Numbered from the stretch's first letter, positions 36,477 through 46,235 are shown. The stretch is DNA of 64,000 nucleotides from Bombiscardovia nodaiensis (GCA_033127725.1 AP026798.1:1240001-1304000), one strand, 5' to 3'. Program-made: numbers and translations. The notes: generated from the letters alone by a model not told the origin.

Positions 36477-37883
36477 TCAGTCCTCTGCCTCAGCTACTTC
36501 AGTTTCCTCAGCGTGCGTGAGCTGATCGGCTACTGCCGCAGCTGCGGAAGCGGCCTGGACGCTCTCGTCCTGCTCCGCCACGTCTTCACCCTGCGCCTCA
36601 TCCTCACCTAAGAAGCGAGACAGGTCGAGGACCTTGCCATCAGGATCCTTGAAGGTGACAGCCCGCATGCCCGCGAGCATACCCTTGGAACGACCGACCT
36701 CTTGCACAGCAGAGGCCAGCTGGCCGTTCTGCACAATGGCGTTGATGAAAGCAGAAGGATCCATGCCATACTGCTGGGCGATGGAAGCCAGGAAATTCGT
36801 CACATCTACCTGAGTAACGCTGACTTGAAGCTTTTCTGCCAGCGCGTCCAGTACCATCTGGTCGCGCAGCTCCTTCTCTACCGTCTTTTCTGCCTCTTCC
36901 TTCTCCTCCTTGGAGGCGGACTTGGCATCCTTATTGGCATTCTTGAGCTGGTCCTCAACCATCGACTCCTTCAGGCCCTTAGGCACTGGGATATCGAGGT
37001 CCTCTTCCAGCTTGGCAATGAACGCATCACGCGCATCCGTGGCCTGACGGCCCTCGGCATCTTGCTCGCACTGCTTGCGCACATCAGCCTTGAGCTCCTC
37101 CAGCGTGTCGAACTCAGAGGCTTCCTGGGCAAAGTCATCGTTGAGCTCAGGCAATTCCTCAGCCTTCACCGAGTTGACCTTGACCTTAATCTGGGCCTTC
37201 TCGCCCTGGTGCTCACCGGCCTCCAACGTGCCTTCAAAGGTAGTCTCTTCGCCAGCAGACAGGCCGTCCAGAGCCTCATCCAAGCCGTCCAACATGGTGT
37301 TGGAACCGAGCTCGTACGACACGCCTTCCTGAGAGTCGGCAGACTTGCCGTCAATCACAGCCTCCAGATCGATGGAAGCGTAGTCACCCTTCTGGGCTGG
37401 ACGATCCACCGATACCAGCGTGCCGAAACGCTGACGGAGGTTGTCCAAACGCTTGTCGACATCTTCATCGCTCACTTCAGGCTTGGCAACTTCAATCTCC
37501 ATCCCCTCAAGCTCAGGGAGCTCAAACTGCGGGCGGATCTCCACCTCTGCCGTGAACTTGAGCTTGGTGTCGTCGTTGGCCGATTCAGGTACTTCTTTCA
37601 CGTCAATTTCGGGCTGAGCCATAGCATGAAGCTCTTTTTCGCTCAAAGCCTTAGAATACAGCTCTGGCACTCCCGAGTTCACAGCCTCGCCTGCTACGCT
37701 AGCAAAGCCAATTCGCTGGTCAATAATCCGACCGGGTACATGCCCCTTACGGAAGCCAGGTACGTTGACCTGCTTGCCAATCTCCTTACGGGCCGCATCC
37801 AGATACGGGTCAAACTCGTCCTTTTCGACGGTAATGGTGAGCCTTACTTTTGTGGGCTCAAGATTCCTAACGCTGATTTTCAC
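36477..37883 (-). CDS. tig: Trigger factor (ribosome-bound chaperone and prolyl isomerase)
   Basis: 468 residues from GTG 37883, where GGAG is 6 nt upstream and the product begins with the normal (M)KISVRNLEPTKVRLTI; an ATG 18 codons earlier is unlikely. Domains: N-terminal ribosome-binding domain with the signature GFRKGHVPGRIIDQR, FKBP-type isomerase domain (KGDYASIDLEAVIDGKSADS onward), helical C-terminal chaperone domain. The acidic Ala/Glu/Asp tail of about 55 residues is an actinobacterial habit. Followed by a strong terminator. Confidence 0.95.
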   Translation of the reverse strand: MKISVRNLEPTKVRLTITVEKDEFDPYLDAARKEIGKQVNVPGFRKGHVPGRIIDQRIGFASVAGEAVNSGVPELYSKALSEKELHAMAQPEIDVKEVPESANDDTKLKFTAEVEIRPQFELPELEGMEIEVAKPEVSDEDVDKRLDNLRQRFGTLVSVDRPAQKGDYASIDLEAVIDGKSADSQEGVSYELGSNTMLDGLDEALDGLSAGEETTFEGTLEAGEHQGEKAQIKVKVNSVKAEELPELNDDFAQEASEFDTLEELKADVRKQCEQDAEGRQATDARDAFIAKLEEDLDIPVPKGLKESMVEDQLKNANKDAKSASKEEKEEAEKTVEKELRDQMVLDALAEKLQVSVTQVDVTNFLASIAQQYGMDPSAFINAIVQNGQLASAVQEVGRSKGMLAGMRAVTFKDPDGKVLDLSRFLGEDEAQGEDVAEQDESVQAASAAAAVADQLTHAEETEVAEAED

Positions 37884-37953
37884 GCTGCGCTCCAATTCAT
37901 CACAACCGTTTGGTCTGCCTCTATCTGTCAGTTTCATCCGACGTAAGCAACCG

Positions 37954-39246
37954 TTACATCATAGCTCGACTTACGGACGCACTCAGTAAGGAAATCTGCC
38001 AAGGACGAGCTCCCTCCTGGGCCAAAAACTCAGACACGTCCCTGAGCGCCGGCTCGTCGGTCCAGCACAGGTCCCGAAGGTACTGGGGCTTGAGCAAAAT
38101 ATCGACCGGCGTGTGCGTATCTTGTGCCACCTGCCCCACCAGGGCACGGACAGCGTTCAAGCGGGCATAGCGCTGCGGATGGTGCTTCCAGGCCTTCATC
38201 GAACGCGGGGCCTTGCTCTCCTCGTCATCGTCACGGCGAGGTTTGGGCGGCTTCGGTAAGTCAGAGGGCCCCAACTGGAGAGCTTGGAGGATAGCAGCCT
38301 TCCACACGCCCGGCCGCACCGAGCGCTGGATGGGAGCGTAGCGCTCAAACATCTTGTCTTGCTCGCTGCCCGTATGCATACGGACTCGCTCATTGAGGGC
38401 TCGAATACTACGGAATTGCCGACCATTGTGGGGTTTGCGTTGCGCGGCTTCAATAATGGCTTCGTCGCTGAGCAAGAGGCTGGGAGCTATGTCGTAGGCG
38501 CGGGCCAGCTCGTCTCTCTTGGTCCACAGGGCACGGGCTATAGCCAACCCTCGCCTGTCGCGACTTAAGACATTGATATGCGAAATGTGCCGCCAGGGTT
38601 GCTCGCTGGGCTCCTTGCGCTGTCCACCCACTTCAAGCAACCAAGCGAACTCCTGCCGGGCCCACTCATCTTTGCCCTGGCTGCGCAAGTCCTGCCACAT
38701 GGCTGCTTCCAGTTCGATGAGCAGCTCTACGTCCAGAGCTGCGTAGTTACGCCAGTCGCGTGGCAAGGGCCGGTAGGACCAGTCTGCGGCAGAGTGCTCT
38801 TTCGCCAGGGTCAGCCCCAGGTAGTGCTCGGTGACTGCAGCCAGATTTACGTGGTGCAGGCCCAACATGCGGGCCGCCAATTCAGTGTCGAACAGGGCTT
38901 GAGGTTTCATGCCCAAGTCCATAAAACCGGGCAAATCTTGCTTACTGTCGTGGATAATCCAGCTCGCATCGCCAAGGGCCTGATTAAAGTCGTCCCAAGT
39001 CGCTCCGGTAGCCTTGAGGGCCACTGGGTCAACCAAGGCAATTCCGGCACCAGTGCGCTTGAACTGCACCAGGTAGTCTTCCTGCCCATAGCGAAAACCA
39101 GAGGCTCGCTCCGCATCCGCTGCCACAGACCCCTCAGCTTGCGCAAAGTCGCGACACATGGCCTCAAAGGCTTCGCCGGTGTCAATAACTTCTGGCACCC
39201 CTTCTCGGGGCTCCGATAACAGCTGTGGTTCGCGCTCTGGTGTCAA
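37954..39246 (-). CDS. rnd: Ribonuclease D-type 3'-5' exonuclease with HRDC domain
   Basis: 430 residues. DEDD-family exonuclease acting on tRNA precursors and other RNA. Acidic active-site residues appear in VAADAERASGFRYG (D and E), SWIIHDSKQDLPGF (D) and YAALDVELLIELE (D). The HRDC nucleic-acid-binding domain follows at about residues 220-310 (RALWTKRDELARAYDIAPSL). The C-terminal region has a basic linker (PPKPRRDDDEESKAPR) and a second helical domain. Downstream of pflA on the same strand, 72 bp apart. Confidence 0.88.
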   Translation of the reverse strand: MTPEREPQLLSEPREGVPEVIDTGEAFEAMCRDFAQAEGSVAADAERASGFRYGQEDYLVQFKRTGAGIALVDPVALKATGATWDDFNQALGDASWIIHDSKQDLPGFMDLGMKPQALFDTELAARMLGLHHVNLAAVTEHYLGLTLAKEHSAADWSYRPLPRDWRNYAALDVELLIELEAAMWQDLRSQGKDEWARQEFAWLLEVGGQRKEPSEQPWRHISHINVLSRDRRGLAIARALWTKRDELARAYDIAPSLLLSDEAIIEAAQRKPHNGRQFRSIRALNERVRMHTGSEQDKMFERYAPIQRSVRPGVWKAAILQALQLGPSDLPKPPKPRRDDDEESKAPRSMKAWKHHPQRYARLNAVRALVGQVAQDTHTPVDILLKPQYLRDLCWTDEPALRDVSEFLAQEGARPWQISLLSASVSRAMM

Positions 39247-39318
39247 CGGCCTTCATGCCTCTTTCTGTGCGAGTAAACAGGTAGCTGTACACAGCTTATC
39301 GCAAGGCCTGAAAGTGCT

Positions 39319-40203
39319 TTAGTAGACCACGAAACCATGAGCCTCAAGTTGGTTCTTGACCCGGTCCTGCAAGGCGTGAGAAGGTCCCTTCTTCTCTTCC
39401 AAGGGGTAGGGAATGCGCATTTCGTGCCACTTCGGTCGACCCAACTGATGGAAAGGCAGTACGTCGATGTGTTCTATGGCTCCCTTGAACTGCTCGCAGA
39501 CTTCGGCCACCTTCTCAACGTTGTCTTCTGAGTCAGTCAAGCCCGGAACCAGCACGAAACGAACCCAGATTTTCGAGCCCGCATCTTCCAGGCGCTTACC
39601 GAAGTCAATCGTAGGTGCCAGCGTGCCGCCGGTGACAATCTTGTAGGTCGCTTCATCGCCCGACTTTACGTCTAACAAGCACAGGTCAATGTCTTGGATC
39701 ATCTCGTCAGTGTAGTTCTTGTTTAAGAACCCGGACGTGTCCAGGCAGGTGTGGACGCCCATCTCTTTGGCTGCGCGGAATACTCGGGAGACGAAAGCTG
39801 CCTGCATCATGGACTCGCCGCCAGAGAAGGTGATACCGCCGCCAGTGGCCTTGAAAAGGTCCTCATACCGGGCCACTTTGTCAATCATGGCCTGCAAGTA
39901 GACGGGCTTGCCGTCGCGCATCTTCCAGGTGTCTGGATTCTGGCAGTACTGGCAGCGCAGTGGACAGCCGGACATAAAGACGGTCATGCGGGTACCCGGA
40001 CCGTCTACAGATGTGTTGATATCCCAAGAGTGTACAAAGCCAATATCCCCGGTGCGCAGGGCATCTATACGGTCTCGCCGGTCCAAGCCGACAGGTGATT
40101 CGAAGCCTGAGAGCCCGCCCATGAGCGTTTGGCTCTGATAGACCTTTGACTCCTTCAACATATGGGGCTTCGTCGTCCTGAATTGAATGTCTTGGGCCAT
40201 CAA
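39319..40203 (-). CDS. pflA: Pyruvate formate-lyase activating enzyme (radical SAM)
   Basis: 294 residues. Generates the glycyl radical on PflB. The radical-SAM motif is SGCPLRCQYCQNPDTWKMRD (CxxxCxxC), and the SAM-binding GGITFSGGESMMQ follows. Strand-lid segment DVKSGDEATYKIVTGG and C-terminal IDVLPFHQLGRPKWHEM are typical. The first 40 residues are extra compared with the short E. coli form. It lies 160 bp downstream of pflB past two hairpins, so lower-level read-through is plausible. Confidence 0.95.
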   Translation of the reverse strand: MMAQDIQFRTTKPHMLKESKVYQSQTLMGGLSGFESPVGLDRRDRIDALRTGDIGFVHSWDINTSVDGPGTRMTVFMSGCPLRCQYCQNPDTWKMRDGKPVYLQAMIDKVARYEDLFKATGGGITFSGGESMMQAAFVSRVFRAAKEMGVHTCLDTSGFLNKNYTDEMIQDIDLCLLDVKSGDEATYKIVTGGTLAPTIDFGKRLEDAGSKIWVRFVLVPGLTDSEDNVEKVAEVCEQFKGAIEHIDVLPFHQLGRPKWHEMRIPYPLEEKKGPSHALQDRVKNQLEAHGFVVY

Positions 40204-40276
40204 CTGCCTCCCTGCAAGAGTTAAGCCTTACCATCACTAGTCAACCACTATATCTGACAGTGAGTATTTATAACAG

Positions 40277-40331
40277 AGGGGCGGAGCTTATGCCCCGCCC
40301 CTGAACATCTTCCTAGGCTAGGAGCCTAGGA
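40277..40331 (-). terminator. Two successive hairpins between pflB and pflA
   Basis: First stem 40277-40287/40292-40302 (GC-rich, one mismatch, 4-nt loop); second stem TCCTAGGCT/AGCCTAGGA at 40311-40319/40323-40331. No long T-run, so probably partial termination or 3'-end protection of pflB mRNA. Confidence 0.6.
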
Positions 40332-40363
40332 CTGGGTCAGCGAAAGCTGACCATCGGCTGAAA

Positions 40364-42742
40364 TCAGTCAGTCACAGATCCCTGGTGGAAGGTGCGAGAG
40401 ATGACGTCCAGCTGCTGCTCACGAGTCAGCTTCACGAAGTTGACAGCGTAGCCGGAGACGCGCACGGTCAGGTGCGGGTACTTTTCAGGATGCTCAACGG
40501 CATCCTCCAGCTGCTCCTTGCGCAGGACGTTGATGTTGGCGTGATAGAGGCCATGGCCGTTGCCGGAATCCAGGATACCGACCAGGTTCTTAATACGCTC
40601 ATCCTCGTCGCGGCCCAAGCCGTCAGGGGTGATGGTGTTCGTCAGCGAGATGCCATCGAGAGCATCGTCGTAGTCGATCTTGCCCACCGAGAACATGGAC
40701 GGCAGCATACCGTGCGAATCCATGCCGTTCTCTGGGTTGGCACCTGGTGCGTACGGGGTGCCCTTCTTGTGACCAGAGGGGAAGGAACCGGTGTTCTTGC
40801 CATACTCCACATTGGAAGTGATGGTCAGAATCGACTGGGTGGGGACAGCGCCACGGTAAACCGGGAGCCTCTTGACCTGGCCCATAACGGTGGACACAGC
40901 CCACTTGGCCAAATCGTCAGCGCGGTCATCGTCGTTGCCATAGACCGGGAACTCGCCCACGGTCTTGTAGTTCACGACCAAGTCGTCGTCGCCGCCTTCG
41001 ACGTACTCAGGAGTGCCCTTGGCATCCTTGTTGTAAATCGGGTAGACCTTGGCGTACTTGATAGCAGACAGGGAGTCGGCAGCAATCGACAGACCAGACA
41101 TGCCGCAACCGAGGGTGCGGTAGACTTCCTTGTCGTGCAGAGCCATCTCGATGGACTCATATGCATACTTATCGTGCATGTAGTGGATGATGTTCAAGGC
41201 CTCAACATAGGTCTCAGACAGCCACTCCAGAGCCTTCTCGTAGTTGGCCTTGACCTTCTCGTAGTCCAAGGTGCCATCGGCTTCAGGTGCGACTGGCTCA
41301 ATGATGCCCTTGTCAATCACCTGCATGCCGGTCATCTCGTCACGGCCACCGTTGATGGCGTAGAGGAGAGCCTTGGCAGAGTTCACACGAGCGCCGAAGA
41401 ACTGCATCTGCTTACCTACGCGCATAGGTGACACGCAGCAAGCGATGGCTGCATCGTCGCCCCAGTGAGCGCGAATGTCCTTGTCGGACTCGTACTGGAT
41501 GGCGGAGGTGTCGATGGAGATACGAGCGCAGAAACGCTTGTAGCCCTCGGGCAGCTTCGGATCCCAGAAGATGGTGATGTTTGGCTCAGGCCCAGGTCCC
41601 AGGTGATCCAGGGTCAGGGTGGCGAGCAGGCGGAAGGAGGTCTTGGTGACCAGCGGACGGCCATCGTCGCCAAAGCCTGCATCAGACCAGGTTGCCCAGT
41701 AAGGATCGCCAGAGAAGATCTGATCGTAATCGAGGGTACGCAGGAAGCGAACGATGCGCAGCTTCATGACGATGTTGTCGATAATCTCCTGAGCGTCGGT
41801 CTCGTCGATCAGGCCAGCAGCCAAATCGCGCTCGAAGTAGACGTCGAAGAAAGCAGACAGACGGCCGATAGACATAGCGGCACCGTCTTGGCTCTTGACC
41901 GAAGCCAGGTAGCCCATGTAGGTCCACTGCACAGCTTCCTTGGCAGTCTGAGCAGGACGAGACAGATCCAGTCCGTACTCTTGGCCGAGCGTCAGCAGCT
42001 GCTTGAGAGCCTTGATCTGCTCTGAATGTTCCTCGCGGAAGCGAATCCAGTGCTCAATCTCGTCCTCAGTGAAGTCGTTGCGGTAAGGAATAGAATCCTT
42101 GTCGGCCTTCTTGCGGGCGATCAGCTCGTTGACACCGTAGAGAGCCACACGGCGGTAATCGCCAATGATGCGGCCACGGCCGTATGCATCGGGAAGACCG
42201 GTGAGGATCTTGTTGTGACGAGCAACCTTGATACGGCGAGTGTAGACATCGAACACACCGTCGTTGTGGGTCTTGCGATAGCGGGTAAAGATCTTCTTGA
42301 CCTCAGGATCAGGCTCCTTGCCTGCTTCCTTGATAGCGACCTCAACCATGCGCCAGCCGCCATTAGGCATCATGGCACGCTTGGTGGGGACGTCGGTCTG
42401 CAGGCCAACAATAATGTTGTCCTGGGTGTCATCGGCGGACTTGCCGTCAATGTAGCCAGCCGGGAAAGCGTCAATTCCAGCTGGGGTATGAGTGTCTACG
42501 TCGTAGACGCGCTGCTTGCGCTCTACGGCTAGGAAGTTGTCGTCCAGGTACTTCCACAAGTACTTGGTCTTATCCGTTGCTGGCTTCAGGAAGGACTCAT
42601 CGCCGGTGTAGGGCGTATAGTTCTTCTGAATGAAGTCGCGGACATCAATGTCCTTTTTCCAGTCTTCGCCTTTGAAACCATCCCAAGCCTTCGCTTGGAG
42701 TTCCTCGGGAGAGACGGCCGTTTTAGTGTCAACTGCTGTCAT
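40364..42742 (-). CDS. pflB: Formate C-acetyltransferase (pyruvate formate-lyase)
   Basis: 792 residues, ATG with AAGGAG at 5 nt. Splits pyruvate into acetyl-CoA and formate; in bifidobacteria it tunes the acetate/formate/lactate balance. The active-site cysteine pair is in [14 protein letters not shown] and the glycyl-radical loop is [15 protein letters not shown] near the C-terminus. Full length. The radical is made by the pflA product encoded just downstream. A clear -10 with a GGGGTACCCC palindrome lies upstream. Confidence 0.97.
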   Translation of the reverse strand: MTAVDTKTAVSPEELQAKAWDGFKGEDWKKDIDVRDFIQKNYTPYTGDESFLKPATDKTKYLWKYLDDNFLAVERKQRVYDVDTHTPAGIDAFPAGYIDGKSADDTQDNIIVGLQTDVPTKRAMMPNGGWRMVEVAIKEAGKEPDPEVKKIFTRYRKTHNDGVFDVYTRRIKVARHNKILTGLPDAYGRGRIIGDYRRVALYGVNELIARKKADKDSIPYRNDFTEDEIEHWIRFREEHSEQIKALKQLLTLGQEYGLDLSRPAQTAKEAVQWTYMGYLASVKSQDGAAMSIGRLSAFFDVYFERDLAAGLIDETDAQEIIDNIVMKLRIVRFLRTLDYDQIFSGDPYWATWSDAGFGDDGRPLVTKTSFRLLATLTLDHLGPGPEPNITIFWDPKLPEGYKRFCARISIDTSAIQYESDKDIRAHWGDDAAIACCVSPMRVGKQMQFFGARVNSAKALLYAINGGRDEMTGMQVIDKGIIEPVAPEADGTLDYEKVKANYEKALEWLSETYVEALNIIHYMHDKYAYESIEMALHDKEVYRTLGCGMSGLSIAADSLSAIKYAKVYPIYNKDAKGTPEYVEGGDDDLVVNYKTVGEFPVYGNDDDRADDLAKWAVSTVMGQVKRLPVYRGAVPTQSILTITSNVEYGKNTGSFPSGHKKGTPYAPGANPENGMDSHGMLPSMFSVGKIDYDDALDGISLTNTITPDGLGRDEDERIKNLVGILDSGNGHGLYHANINVLRKEQLEDAVEHPEKYPHLTVRVSGYAVNFVKLTREQQLDVISRTFHQGSVTD

Positions 42743-42799
42743 TGCTGCTCCTTATTGAATTCTCAGTGGCGCGCCTTCACGCTGCTGCCTTCACCACTC

Positions 42800-42816
42800 A
42801 TTATATGGGGTACCCC
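42800..42816 (-). promoter_or_regulatory. pflB promoter -10 and adjoining palindrome
   Basis: TATAAT on the minus strand (42800-42805), about 58 bp before the ATG. The perfect palindrome GGGGTACCCC (42807-42816) sits right before it, inside the -35/-10 spacer; no good -35 is seen, which suggests activator control. Confidence 0.5.
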
Positions 42817-42862
42817 TTACGAAGCTGGACCTTTTGAGAGTGAGCTTGGTCACATTCGTGGG

Positions 42863-43111
42863 TCAAAGCTTCCAATCACTGCCTTCGTCCTCCTCACTCT
42901 CGTCGTCTCCAGCGGCCGGTCCGTCCCAGGCTTGCTTCCATTTGCGGGTGTCTTCATCCCACTTTTTGTTGCGCTTTTTGGCTATTTTCCAGGCTTCCTG
43001 CGCTGCTTCCCGGCTGGGGTAAGGACCCATCCTCTGCTCGAGGGGAGAAACTTTGCCCAGCTCGGGTTGCCCAGTTTGCGTATTGAAATACCACTGCTCT
43101 TGCTCGCTCAT
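42863..43111 (-). CDS. Small SPOR-like conserved actinobacterial protein
   Basis: 82 residues. WYFNTQTGQPELGKVSPLEQ, then RMGPYPSREAAQEAWKIAKK and RNKKWDEDTRKW, is a pattern I associate with short actinobacterial proteins sometimes annotated as SPOR-domain containing. Hydrophilic; charged acidic tail. Exact role unknown. Stands alone between nadE and pflB. Confidence 0.65.
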   Translation of the reverse strand: MSEQEQWYFNTQTGQPELGKVSPLEQRMGPYPSREAAQEAWKIAKKRNKKWDEDTRKWKQAWDGPAAGDDESEEDEGSDWKL

Positions 43112-43215
43112 GGCTCACACTCCTACTGCGAGTTTTACTCTAAGGGGAAATACGGCTCCACAGCCGCGGCTTACGGCTCAATCCATGGCTTATCGGCGCG
43201 CTAGCCCGGCTCCGC

Positions 43216-44913
43216 TCATTCGGCGAAAGCGTTGGTCACCGGCAGCCTGCGGTCGCGGCCGAAAGCCAGGGCCGTCACCTTAGGCCCCAGCGGGTACTGG
43301 CGGCGCTTCCACTCGGCCCGGTCGACCAAGCGCATCACCGTGTCCACCGTGGAGGCATCGAAGCCGTCGGCCAAGAGGTCGGCCCTACCGTGCGCTTTTT
43401 CTATGTAGGCTTCCAAGACCTGGTCCAGCAGCTGGTAGTCGGGCAGGGAGTCGGAGTCCTTCTGCCCTTCGCGCAGCTCAGCCGAGGGCGCTTTCGTAAT
43501 GGAAGCAACTGGGATAGGCTCGCGCTCCCCCGCTGCCTGAGCCTGGGCGTTGCGCCAGCGGGCCAGCTGCCACACGCGCGTCTTCAAGAGGTCCTTAATA
43601 GGCGCATAACCGCCTACTGCATCGCCGTAAATAGTGGAATAGCCACAAGCCAGCTCGGACTTGTTGCCCGTAGCCAGGGCCAGCACGCCCTTAGAGTTTG
43701 AGTAGGCCATCACAATGACCCCTCGAATACGGGCCTGCAAGTTCTCCGCCGCCACGCCGGTCACATTCAGCTGATGTTGGAAGGCCTTGTAGAGCTGCTC
43801 AATGGCCTGCACATCGTAGTGGGCGCCCAAGCGCTCGGCCAGGTCGGCTGCGTCGTCCCTGGAACCGTCCGAAGAGTACATGCTGGGCATGGAGATGCCC
43901 CAAATGTTCTGCCCGCCGCAGGCATCAGCAGCCATGGCAGCTACCAGAGCCGAGTCAATGCCGCCAGAGAGGCCTAGGCACACCCCCGTAAAGTGGTTCT
44001 TGCGCATGTAGTCTTTGAGCCCTAAGACGCAGGCCTTGTAGACTTCCTCGTCGCCGTCCAAGTCGGGGGCCATCTGCGAACCAGTCGGTGCCTGGCCCTG
44101 CTGATCAGCCGGCAGGGTCCAGTAGCTCAAGTCCTCTACGAACTGCGGCGAATGCTCCAGGAGCTGCCCGCTCTGACTCATAACGAACGAACCGCCGTCG
44201 AAAATGAGGTCGTCCTGCCCGCCCACCTGGTTGACGTAGAGCACGGGAGCGCCCACTTCTTGCGCCCGATGAGCCGCCAGCTCCCGGCGGACATGCCCCT
44301 TGCCCTCCTCATAGGGCGAACCGTTGATGGTGAGCAAGAGGTCGATGCCCCGCCCAGCCAGTTCCTGCACTGGCCCGCCGTCCTGCCAGATGTCCTCGCA
44401 GATGGCCACGCCGACCCGCTGCCCGCAGATGTTGAGCACTACCGAACGCTGGCCGGCCGAAAAGATGCGGAACTCGTCGAAGACCCCATAGTTGGGCAGG
44501 AAGTGCTTGTCGTAAGCGCCCCAGACCGCGCCCTGGTGGAGGACGACCATCCGGTTGCGCGGCAAGTCTTTTTCGTGGTCCGTACCCACAGTGCCGACCA
44601 CCACGAAGAGCTCCCCCAGGCCCTGGGCTTGGAGCTGGCCCGCCAGCTGGTTGGCCGTGTCCCAGGCTGCCCGGCGGAAGGTGGCCCGAAAAGCCAGGTC
44701 CTCAATCGGGTAGCCGGTCAGGGTCATCTCGGGAAAGACCACCAGCTGGGCGCCCTGGCTGCTGGCTCGACCCGCAAAGTCCAATACCTTGGCAGCGTTG
44801 CCGTCCAAGTCGCCCACGCAGGTGTCAATCTGCGCCAAGGCAATCTTCAAATCCTGCTTGCCCGAATCGGCCTGCCCGTACTCTACTTGCTCAAAAAGGT
44901 CCATCTCGTTCAT
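43216..44913 (-). CDS. nadE: NAD+ synthase, glutamine-dependent
   Basis: 565 residues from ATG 44913. A TTG 15 codons upstream exists, but TAGGGT 7 nt before this ATG gives a leaderless-type start. The N-terminal nitrilase domain releases ammonia from Gln; its Cys is in VGVAICEDIWQDGG. The C-terminal synthetase domain has the ATP loop CLGLSGGIDSALVAAMAADA near residue 300 and GYAPIKDLLKTRVWQLARW. Converts deamido-NAD (made by NadD) to NAD. Complete and alone on its strand. Confidence 0.94.
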   Translation of the reverse strand: MNEMDLFEQVEYGQADSGKQDLKIALAQIDTCVGDLDGNAAKVLDFAGRASSQGAQLVVFPEMTLTGYPIEDLAFRATFRRAAWDTANQLAGQLQAQGLGELFVVVGTVGTDHEKDLPRNRMVVLHQGAVWGAYDKHFLPNYGVFDEFRIFSAGQRSVVLNICGQRVGVAICEDIWQDGGPVQELAGRGIDLLLTINGSPYEEGKGHVRRELAAHRAQEVGAPVLYVNQVGGQDDLIFDGGSFVMSQSGQLLEHSPQFVEDLSYWTLPADQQGQAPTGSQMAPDLDGDEEVYKACVLGLKDYMRKNHFTGVCLGLSGGIDSALVAAMAADACGGQNIWGISMPSMYSSDGSRDDAADLAERLGAHYDVQAIEQLYKAFQHQLNVTGVAAENLQARIRGVIVMAYSNSKGVLALATGNKSELACGYSTIYGDAVGGYAPIKDLLKTRVWQLARWRNAQAQAAGEREPIPVASITKAPSAELREGQKDSDSLPDYQLLDQVLEAYIEKAHGRADLLADGFDASTVDTVMRLVDRAEWKRRQYPLGPKVTALAFGRDRRLPVTNAFAE

Positions 44914-44920
44914 GCCCCCA

Positions 44921-44926
44921 ACCCTA
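44921..44926 (-). promoter_or_regulatory. Leaderless-type -10 of nadE
   Basis: TAGGGT on the minus strand, 7 nt before ATG 44913; no clear -35 and no proper Shine-Dalgarno. Confidence 0.4.
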
Positions 44927-45156
44927 CCCGCGAGCCTACCCGTAGAAACTCTCTGCAATGCCGGTTTTCCTCAAGACTGAGCAAGCGGCTCAGCTCTAAA
45001 AACAGACTCCAACTGCTGTCTTCTCAAGAACGAGCAGTGTCAGCAGGAACGGCTACGATTACCATATAAGCAGCTTATGGGAATACAGCTTTGCAATCCG
45101 CTATACGCGTGAGTTTATGGGCACTTTGGCGGGAGTGCATCTAAGAGGAGGCAACG

Positions 45157-45594
45157 ATGGCCAATGTAGGCGATGTCGCTAAGTACATCCTCGAACGCGG
45201 CGGGGGCATGACAACAATGAAATTGCAGAAGCTCTGCTATTACTCGCAAGCCTGGTCTCTGGTCTGGGACGAAAAGCCCCTGTTCCCTGAGGAAATCCAA
45301 GCCTGGGCTAACGGCCCAGTGTGCCCAGAGCTCTACCATCAGCACACCGGTAAATTCCGGGTAGATGCCGACGAAATTGAGGGCGACAGCGGCAAACTGA
45401 GCAAGGACGAAAAAGAAACCGTAGATGCCGTGCTGCGTTTCTACGGCGACATGGGCGCTTGGGAATTGAGCAGCTTGACCCACAAGGAAGATCCTTGGAG
45501 GGCGGCCCGCGGCGATCTCCCCCAAGGCGCATGGTGCGACAGGCCCATCACGGATGCCGCTATGAGCGAGTACTACAGCGGACTGACCGACTGA
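45157..45594 (+). CDS. Panacea (DUF4065) domain antitoxin-like protein
   Basis: 145 residues, ATG with GAGGAGG at 5 nt. Nearly the whole protein is a Panacea domain: MKLQKLCYYSQAWSLVWDEK, PLFPEEIQAWANGPVCPELY and LSSLTHKEDPWRAARGD are its hallmarks. Panacea proteins are known antitoxins that neutralise many unrelated toxins encoded next to them (PanAT systems). The gene is followed 7 bp later by a 178-residue candidate toxin gene on the same strand. The toxin-antitoxin role is inferred from domain and neighbourhood. Confidence 0.85.
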   Translation: MANVGDVAKYILERGGGMTTMKLQKLCYYSQAWSLVWDEKPLFPEEIQAWANGPVCPELYHQHTGKFRVDADEIEGDSGKLSKDEKETVDAVLRFYGDMGAWELSSLTHKEDPWRAARGDLPQGAWCDRPITDAAMSEYYSGLTD

Positions 45595-45601
45595 GCTTGC
45601 C

Positions 45602-46138
45602 ATGGGGTACAGAGGCAAGAAAAAGCTGCGAGGAGAAGCCAAGCAGGTTCCCGGCCCTAAGTTAAGCAACCCCGCAAAGCATGTGCCTCAGTCCGCAGAA
45701 TCAAGTCAGCTCAGTCCTCGATACCGCGTTCCAATCGCAGCTGTGAAGGATCGCTCCCAGCTCAACAGCATGCACATCATTTTTCGCTTCGATGCTGTGG
45801 ATTTGGAAGGTGATTGCCCCTGGTCTCTAGCGAATATGACAGTTGCCGACCATGCGGAGCTCTTGGCTAAACTCAAAGAGTACGAGAGAAGCACGGTCGG
45901 TGAACTCACCTCAGCTACTATGCACAATTTCACGATCTATCACGATTTTTCAAGATGCCCTAATTCCCAGGCAGTGCAACGCCTCGGTAGCCACTATGAG
46001 AGGGAAGGCGACTCCATCGCCCGCTTCAGTCTCTCCGGCAAAAAGCGCCTATACGGATTCCTAATCGACAACCACTTCCACATCGTCTGGTGGGACCCTG
46101 AGCACGAAATTTGGCCGTCCCACAAGAAGCACACCTAG
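45602..46138 (+). CDS. Candidate toxin partner of the Panacea protein
   Basis: 178 residues, ATG 7 bp after the Panacea stop with no ribosome site of its own, so likely coupled. The first 50 residues are basic and Ser/Pro-rich. The rest is a compact domain: MHIIFRFDAVDLEGDCPWSL at the start, a helical middle (HAELLAKLKEYERSTVGELT) and the end RFSLSGKKRLYGFLIDNHFH-IVWWDPEHEIWPS. I recall a family of 130-170 residue actinobacterial and other bacterial proteins with the same closing pattern (RL-x-GxxxxxxFHxxWWDPxHExxPS), without a characterised function. Toxicity is inference from the Panacea partner. Other reading: a stand-alone conserved protein. Confidence 0.6.
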   Translation: MGYRGKKKLRGEAKQVPGPKLSNPAKHVPQSAESSQLSPRYRVPIAAVKDRSQLNSMHIIFRFDAVDLEGDCPWSLANMTVADHAELLAKLKEYERSTVGELTSATMHNFTIYHDFSRCPNSQAVQRLGSHYEREGDSIARFSLSGKKRLYGFLIDNHFHIVWWDPEHEIWPSHKKHT

Positions 46139-46157
46139 CCCTCTTTCAGAAGCAAAA

Positions 46158-46186
46158 GTGACGAAAACGGGAAGACGTGGTATAGT
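46158..46186 (+). promoter_or_regulatory. Promoter of the RCC1-repeat gene
   Basis: -35 GTGACG (46158-46163), 17-bp spacer, -10 TATAGT (46181-46186) with an upstream TGG (extended -10). Predicted transcript start near 46193, giving a leader of about 105 nt. Confidence 0.7.
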
Positions 46187-46201
46187 GTGAAGCAGTTTTT
46201 G

Positions 46202-46235
46202 GCAGGCTGGGGCCTGCTGGCAGTTGGGGAACTGC
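46202..46235 (+). promoter_or_regulatory. Two tetraloop hairpins in the leader of the RCC1-repeat mRNA
   Basis: GCAGGC-TGGG-GCCTGC (46202-46217) and GCAGTT-GGGG-AACTGC (46220-46235) are perfect 6-bp stems with 4-nt loops, two nt apart, about 10 nt from the predicted 5' end. They may stabilise the mRNA or bind a factor. Confidence 0.55.

Noticed and set aside
36777..37946. Large plus-strand open frame opposite tig
   Set aside because: Codon-mirror shadow of trigger factor; no independent evidence.
45119..45128. GGGCACTTT sequence resembling the palindrome core
   Set aside because: No facing complementary arm within 100 bp; a chance match.
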